This document shows, piece after piece, positions 60,009 through 64,000 of a stretch of DNA of 64,000 nt. Each line of letters starts with the position of its first letter. Positions within the stretch are counted from its first letter, which is position 1. The translations under genes and the position numbers were made by a program. Source of the stretch: an uncultured Carboxylicivirga sp. (GTDB lineage: Bacteria; Bacteroidota; Bacteroidia; Bacteroidales; Marinilabiliaceae); the NCBI GenBank assembly GCA_947491945.1, contig CANLLN010000020.1, positions 23,895-87,894 of the forward strand. The letters run 5' to 3'. Below the pieces are notes generated by a model, which saw only the letters and a program-made list of their open reading frames with translations, searched no databases and was not told where the DNA came from.

Positions 60009-62819
60009 ATGATAAAACAATACATTACAGAAATTAGGAAAGGGACTTATGTGGTGGTGGCACTTCTGTTGTTGGCAGTCGGTGCCAAGGCTCAGGTGGT
60101 AATATCCGATCCTGCGCTGCCTACCGAATCCGATAAGGTAACCATTACCTTCTATGCCGACCGTGGAACAGGCGGTTTGGCCGGCTTTACCGGTGATGTG
60201 TATGCGCATACCGGTGTGATAACTGACAAAAGCAGTGGGTCGAGCGATTGGCAATATGCGCCTACCTGGGGCGATAATAGTGCTAAATACAAGATGACCC
60301 GAACAGCCACTGATGTTTATACCCTCGAAATTACACCTGACGTACGGCAGTATTACGGCGTTGCGGATGGCGAAGTGATCCAGCAGATGGCCTTTGTTTT
60401 TCGCAGTGCTGACACCAGTCTGGAGGGGAAGGATACCGGCGGTAAGGATATTTTTGTAGATGTATCTGATGCTGTGCTCTCAGTGGCCATATCAAGCCCG
60501 GTCAATAACCGTATTTATGAGGCTGGCGCAAGTGTTGATATCCGTGTTGATGCCTTGCTCAACGATCAAATAGAGCTTTGGGTAAATGATGAAGTGGTAG
60601 CGCAGTCCGATGCTTCATCGCTTACCCATACACTGAGCAATGTTACGGCGGGCACCTATAATTTACTTGCCGTGGCATCGCGCGGAGCCGAAAGTGTAGA
60701 GGCGCTGAGTAAGTTTTTTGTGCGGGGTGATGTGGTGAATGAACCCATGCCGGCAGGATTGCGCAGGGGAGTGAATGTGCTGAGTGCCACAAGTGCTACC
60801 GTTGTGCTTTTCGCGCCCAATAAAGAATACGTGTACCTGGTGGGCGATTTTAATAACTGGGAGCCCTCTGCTGCCGCCATGATGAAAAAAGACGGAGATT
60901 ATTTCTGGCTCACCCTTGATGGACTTGATAACAAAGATGAATATGCCTATCAGTTTTGGGTGGACGGGCAGATTAAAATTGCCGATCCTTATGCCAACAA
61001 GATATTGGATCCTTGGAACGACCGTTATATACCCGAACGCATCTATCCTAATTTAAAACCTTATCCGCAGGGACAGGACGAGATTGTGAGTGTTTTTACC
61101 ACCGCCGATCAGACCTTCAGCTGGGAGGTGAATAATTTTGTGGCGCCATCGCCCGAAAAATTGGTCGTTTATGAACTGCTGATACGCGACTTCACCGATG
61201 CGCAGGATATTAAAACTGTTACCGACACTTTGGCCTACCTCAAGCGATTGGGTGTGAATGCCATCGAACTGATGCCTTTTAACGAGTTTGAAGGAAATGA
61301 CAGCTGGGGCTATAATCCGTCGTTCTATTTTGCCACCGATAAGGCCTATGGCACTACTGAGGATTATAAAATCTTCATAGATGAATGCCATAAGGCAGGT
61401 ATCGCTGTTATCATGGACATGGTGCTGAATCACTCCTATGGTCAGTCGCCTTTCGCACGTATGTACCTGGGTAACGATGGTCAGCCCTTGAATAATCCCT
61501 GGTACAATGCCAAGTCTAACATCGATAATCCGGGCTTAAGCTGGGGCTATGACTTCAACCACGAGAGTGAACATACGCAGGCCTTGGTAGATAGTATTTG
61601 TTCCTTCTGGATGCGTGAGTTCAAGGTGGATGGTTTTCGTTTTGATTTCACCAAGGGATTCTCCAATACCGAGTACCCCATGGATGGCGATGAGTGGGCC
61701 AACGGACCTGATGCTGATCGTATTCGGCTGCTAAAGCGCATGGCCGATGAGATTTGGCAACGTAAATCCGATGCCCTTGTTATCTTTGAACATCTGGCTG
61801 CCAATGCTGAGGAGAAAGAACTAGCCGATCACGGTATCCTGCTGTGGGGTAATGCTAATCATAATTATAATGAGGCTACCATGGGCTATACCGAAAATGC
61901 TAAATCCGACTTGTCGTGGACCAATTACCAACGACGACAATGGAGTAAGCCGGTGCTCGTTAATTATATGGAGAGTCATGATGAGGAGCGCATCATGTAT
62001 AAAAATCAACTTTTTGGTAATGTAGTGGGTGATCACAATGTGAAAGAAACAGCAACCGCGCTGCAACGTACCGAAGGAGCTGCCGTCTTGCTGATGGCCA
62101 CGCCCGGGCCGGTAATGATATGGCAGTTTGGTGAGCTGGGGTTTGATTTAAGCATCAACCGCTGCACGGATGGTACAGTGAGTAATGACTGCCGCCTTGC
62201 ACCCAAGCCACCCAAGTGGGATTATCAGGGCGACCCGGATCGTACACGATTGTTTGAGGTCTACAGGCGTATGATTGAGATAAAGAAGAATGAGCCCGTG
62301 TTTGCCACTGATGATTTTACCATGGATGTGCGTGGTGCTGTAAAGCGTATCAGCTTGAATATGGAGGGCAGCGATGTGCGTATTGTGGCTAATTTTGGTA
62401 TGGAGCCTACTCTTGTTACACCTGACTTTAGCACTGCCGGTAAATGGTATGATATTTTGGGGAAAGACAGTCTTGTGGTGAGTGATCCGGCCATGGAGGT
62501 GCGTTTGTTACCGGGTGATTATATGCTATACAGTCAGAAGAAACTCAGCGGTTTTGAGCAATCAACGTCATCGGGTGGGGAGCTAGTACAAAAAGCAGTG
62601 ATGGTGGCACCCAATCCATTTACCGACGAGGTAAGTATCAGCCATGTAGGCGAGGGAGCAAGCTTTGCTTTGTATAGCCTTTCGGGCGCTTTGATTGATA
62701 GGGGTACATTAGCGGCAGGCAACAGTACCCACAACTGGTCGCAGTTGCCACAGGGCAATTACCTGTTACGCATACAGCACCGTAATGGTTTAGAAGTAAT
62801 GAAACTAATAAAGCGTTGA
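60009..62819 (+). CDS. Secreted GH13 alpha-amylase with T9SS sorting domain
   Basis: A 936-residue secreted amylase. The signal peptide is residues 1-25 (VVVALLLLAVGAKAQ). Residues about 26-160 are an N-terminal beta domain, then a CBM48/E-set-like domain (about 250-345: VYLVGDFNNWEPSAAAMMKKDG). The GH13 barrel follows, with nucleophile D546 (VDGFRFDF), acid/base E594 (LVIFEHL) and transition-state Asp D658 (ESHDEER); region I reads VIMDMVLNHSYG. The last ~75 residues (APNPFTDEVSISHVGEG...LPQGNYLLRIQ...MKLIKR) are a type A T9SS C-terminal sorting domain. It should be secreted through T9SS and hydrolyse alpha-1,4-glucan outside the cell. I use the ATG at 60009, because the longer frame would start inside the terminator. 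Confidence 0.93.
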   Translation: MIKQYITEIRKGTYVVVALLLLAVGAKAQVVISDPALPTESDKVTITFYADRGTGGLAGFTGDVYAHTGVITDKSSGSSDWQYAPTWGDNSAKYKMTRTATDVYTLEITPDVRQYYGVADGEVIQQMAFVFRSADTSLEGKDTGGKDIFVDVSDAVLSVAISSPVNNRIYEAGASVDIRVDALLNDQIELWVNDEVVAQSDASSLTHTLSNVTAGTYNLLAVASRGAESVEALSKFFVRGDVVNEPMPAGLRRGVNVLSATSATVVLFAPNKEYVYLVGDFNNWEPSAAAMMKKDGDYFWLTLDGLDNKDEYAYQFWVDGQIKIADPYANKILDPWNDRYIPERIYPNLKPYPQGQDEIVSVFTTADQTFSWEVNNFVAPSPEKLVVYELLIRDFTDAQDIKTVTDTLAYLKRLGVNAIELMPFNEFEGNDSWGYNPSFYFATDKAYGTTEDYKIFIDECHKAGIAVIMDMVLNHSYGQSPFARMYLGNDGQPLNNPWYNAKSNIDNPGLSWGYDFNHESEHTQALVDSICSFWMREFKVDGFRFDFTKGFSNTEYPMDGDEWANGPDADRIRLLKRMADEIWQRKSDALVIFEHLAANAEEKELADHGILLWGNANHNYNEATMGYTENAKSDLSWTNYQRRQWSKPVLVNYMESHDEERIMYKNQLFGNVVGDHNVKETATALQRTEGAAVLLMATPGPVMIWQFGELGFDLSINRCTDGTVSNDCRLAPKPPKWDYQGDPDRTRLFEVYRRMIEIKKNEPVFATDDFTMDVRGAVKRISLNMEGSDVRIVANFGMEPTLVTPDFSTAGKWYDILGKDSLVVSDPAMEVRLLPGDYMLYSQKKLSGFEQSTSSGGELVQKAVMVAPNPFTDEVSISHVGEGASFALYSLSGALIDRGTLAAGNSTHNWSQLPQGNYLLRIQHRNGLEVMKLIKR

Positions 62820-62845
62820 TTCAATGCTTGATGTTAGACGATCTC

Positions 62846-62884
62846 AACTTTTCCAAAGTTTTAAACTTTGGAAAAGTTATTTTT
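62846..62884 (+). terminator. Terminator of the amylase gene
   Basis: A perfect 16-bp stem (AACTTTTCCAAAGTTT with AAACTTTGGAAAAGTT, one-base loop) followed by ATTTTT, 27 bases after the stop. Confidence 0.85.
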
Positions 62885-63063
62885 AATAGGCGTTGCCGTA
62901 GAAATGGCTGCTACTTATTTGTATAAGGGCTAAGCTCTACTTTGCTTACTTTTAAAAAGCACGTCCATCGATGAAATTCTGTTGACTGGTAGTGGTTTAA
63001 AAGCTTAGTATTTAAGTTTCCACAATGGGCGTATTCGGTTTGTGTTTTGTCAATTAAAATATA

Positions 63064-63094
63064 ATCGTTTTATTTGTCCTACAAATAGAACGAT
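63064..63094. promoter_or_regulatory. Inverted-repeat operator in front of the GntR-family gene
   Basis: ATCGTTTTATTTGT (63064-63077) and ACAAATAGAACGAT (63081-63094) are 14-bp arms with one mismatch around CCT, 13 bases before the ATG. Size and position fit autoregulation by the encoded dimeric GntR-type repressor. The preceding 62885-63063 holds nothing else recognisable. Confidence 0.7.
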
Positions 63095-63106
63095 CCGTAT
63101 TTTGCG

Positions 63107-63814
63107 ATGCAAACAGAATTTACAACACTTACACTGGCCGACCAGGTTGAAGCGAAAATTATCAGCTATATTGAGGACAGAGGCTTGAAGCCTGGCGATA
63201 CTCTGCCTACTGAATTTGAATTGGTTAATACCTTTGGGGTTAGTCGAAATGTAGTTCGTGAGGCTATGAGTCGTCTTAGAATGCTGGGTTTAATACAAAC
63301 CCGACCCAAACGCGGTATTATTATAACCGAACCCCCTCTATTGAACGGTTTGAAGAAGGTTTTTAATCCTAATTTATTCAAACTACAAACCATAAAGGAA
63401 ATGATGGGATTGCGCATAGCTCTTGAGGTTGGCATCTCTGATTTTATCTTTAATAATCGAACAGAAAAGCTAATTGAAGAGCTCGAACAGATTGTAGCAC
63501 AGCAGAAAAATATTAGCATTGATATGCTAAGTGTTGAAGACGAAATGCGTTTTCACACAAAAATCTACGAAATGGCCGGCAATCAATTCATCATCCAGTT
63601 GAATGAAATCATACAACCCATTTTTGTTTTTGCAAGGCAAAATTATCAAAGCAACTTTGCGCCTGTCAACAATCAGCTAAGGGACAGTAACGAAATCATT
63701 ACGCATGAAGATCTACTTTGTTTGATAAGGGAAAATAGAAAAAACGACTATCGTGAAGCCATTAGAACTCACCTAATACCTTATTGGGAATTTATAAGTA
63801 ATAAGACGGTTTAA
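63107..63814 (+). CDS. GntR/FadR-family transcriptional regulator (FCD domain)
   Basis: A 235-residue regulator. The N-terminal winged helix-turn-helix is LADQVEAKIISYIEDRGLKPGDTLPTEFELVNTFGVSRNVVREAMSRL with the wing GLIQTRPKRGIII. An all-helical FCD ligand domain follows (MGLRIALEVGISDFIF; DEMRFHTKIYEMAGN; HEDLLCLIRENRKNDYREAIRTHLIPY), with the His/Asp residues that bind metal in many FCD proteins. FCD regulators commonly sense sugar acids or fatty acids; the ligand here is unknown, and regulated genes probably lie beyond the window. The stretch 63815-64000 is AT-rich and I see nothing further in it. Confidence 0.9.
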   Translation: MQTEFTTLTLADQVEAKIISYIEDRGLKPGDTLPTEFELVNTFGVSRNVVREAMSRLRMLGLIQTRPKRGIIITEPPLLNGLKKVFNPNLFKLQTIKEMMGLRIALEVGISDFIFNNRTEKLIEELEQIVAQQKNISIDMLSVEDEMRFHTKIYEMAGNQFIIQLNEIIQPIFVFARQNYQSNFAPVNNQLRDSNEIITHEDLLCLIRENRKNDYREAIRTHLIPYWEFISNKTV

Positions 63815-64000
63815 ATATCTTATTTACCATTAGTGTCTTACTTATTATGACTATAGGATTGTCAGGTGCAGGATTTACGAAAAAGTCTTTGATGTATTGA
63901 ATGTTAATAACATATAATTATGAAAGGCTATAGTTTAATAATGCGTTGTAAAACCGATTAGTTGTTGATAACATAGGTCTATTTTCAAAAACCTTTCCTT

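Overview
The window comes from a Bacteroidetes (Bacteroidota) chromosome, most likely a Marinilabiliales-type or related marine or saline anaerobe/facultative organism; I infer this from gene content and cannot name the species. Indicators are a SusC/SusD/SusE/SusF locus, a type IX secretion (T9SS) plug protein and a T9SS C-terminal sorting domain, Bacteroidetes-style -7 boxes (TAnnTTTG) in front of many genes, few Shine-Dalgarno sequences, and sodium bioenergetics (complete Na+-NQR plus NhaC and NhaD antiporters). I saw no rRNA, tRNA, CRISPR array, transposase or prophage genes.

Layout. 1-9.3 kb: envelope and housekeeping genes (OmpH/Skp-like chaperone, glycosyltransferase, FtsB/DivIC-like protein, LPS-kinase-like protein, 1-pyrroline-5-carboxylate dehydrogenase), a gene-free stretch with three tandem copies of a ~168-bp repeat, a surface-type lipoprotein and the T9SS plug protein. 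9.3-15.3 kb: nqrABCDEF closed by a strong terminator. 15.4-21.5 kb: a heavy-metal efflux locus (small exported protein, CzcA-type RND pump fused to its own TolC-like outer-membrane factor, CzcB adaptor). 21.5-23 kb: apbE, whose product attaches the FMN cofactors of NqrB and NqrC, convergent with a small one-helix protein that may be an Nqr assembly factor. 23-33 kb: fused E1 2-oxoacid dehydrogenase, NhaC, YqgE, a class IV aminotransferase/GmhB/rhomboid cluster, holA, AMP nucleosidase, a stand-alone HsdR-N nuclease-like protein. 33-40.8 kb: a long minus-strand series (GNAT, two TPR-PD40 propeller proteins of which one ends in a SPOR-like domain, glycosyltransferase, HAD phosphatase, membrane protein, RecR, DUF4294). 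41-43.2 kb: small exported protein, NhaD, and an unlisted 42-residue membrane peptide.

43.3-62.9 kb is an alpha-glucan (starch/maltodextrin) utilisation locus in two arms. The minus arm encodes a maltose-type MFS transporter, beta-phosphoglucomutase and a GH65 phosphorylase; the plus arm encodes SusC, SusD, SusE, SusF and a secreted GH13 alpha-amylase with a T9SS tail. A LacI-family regulator lies between. The identical 12-mer GCAAACGATTGC occurs upstream of both arms, so one regulator probably controls both. Outer-membrane amylase and Sus proteins would cut and import glucan, and the MFS/GH65/PgmB arm would convert maltose to glucose plus glucose 6-phosphate.

The two arms are separated by an AT-rich accessory island (about 48.3-51.24 kb) carrying an unknown lipoprotein, an unknown 348-residue cytoplasmic protein and a HigBA-like toxin-antitoxin pair, with short sequence motifs repeated after the genes that look like cassette boundaries. 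The window ends with a GntR/FadR-family regulator preceded by a near-perfect 14-bp inverted repeat, probably the start of another regulon outside the window.
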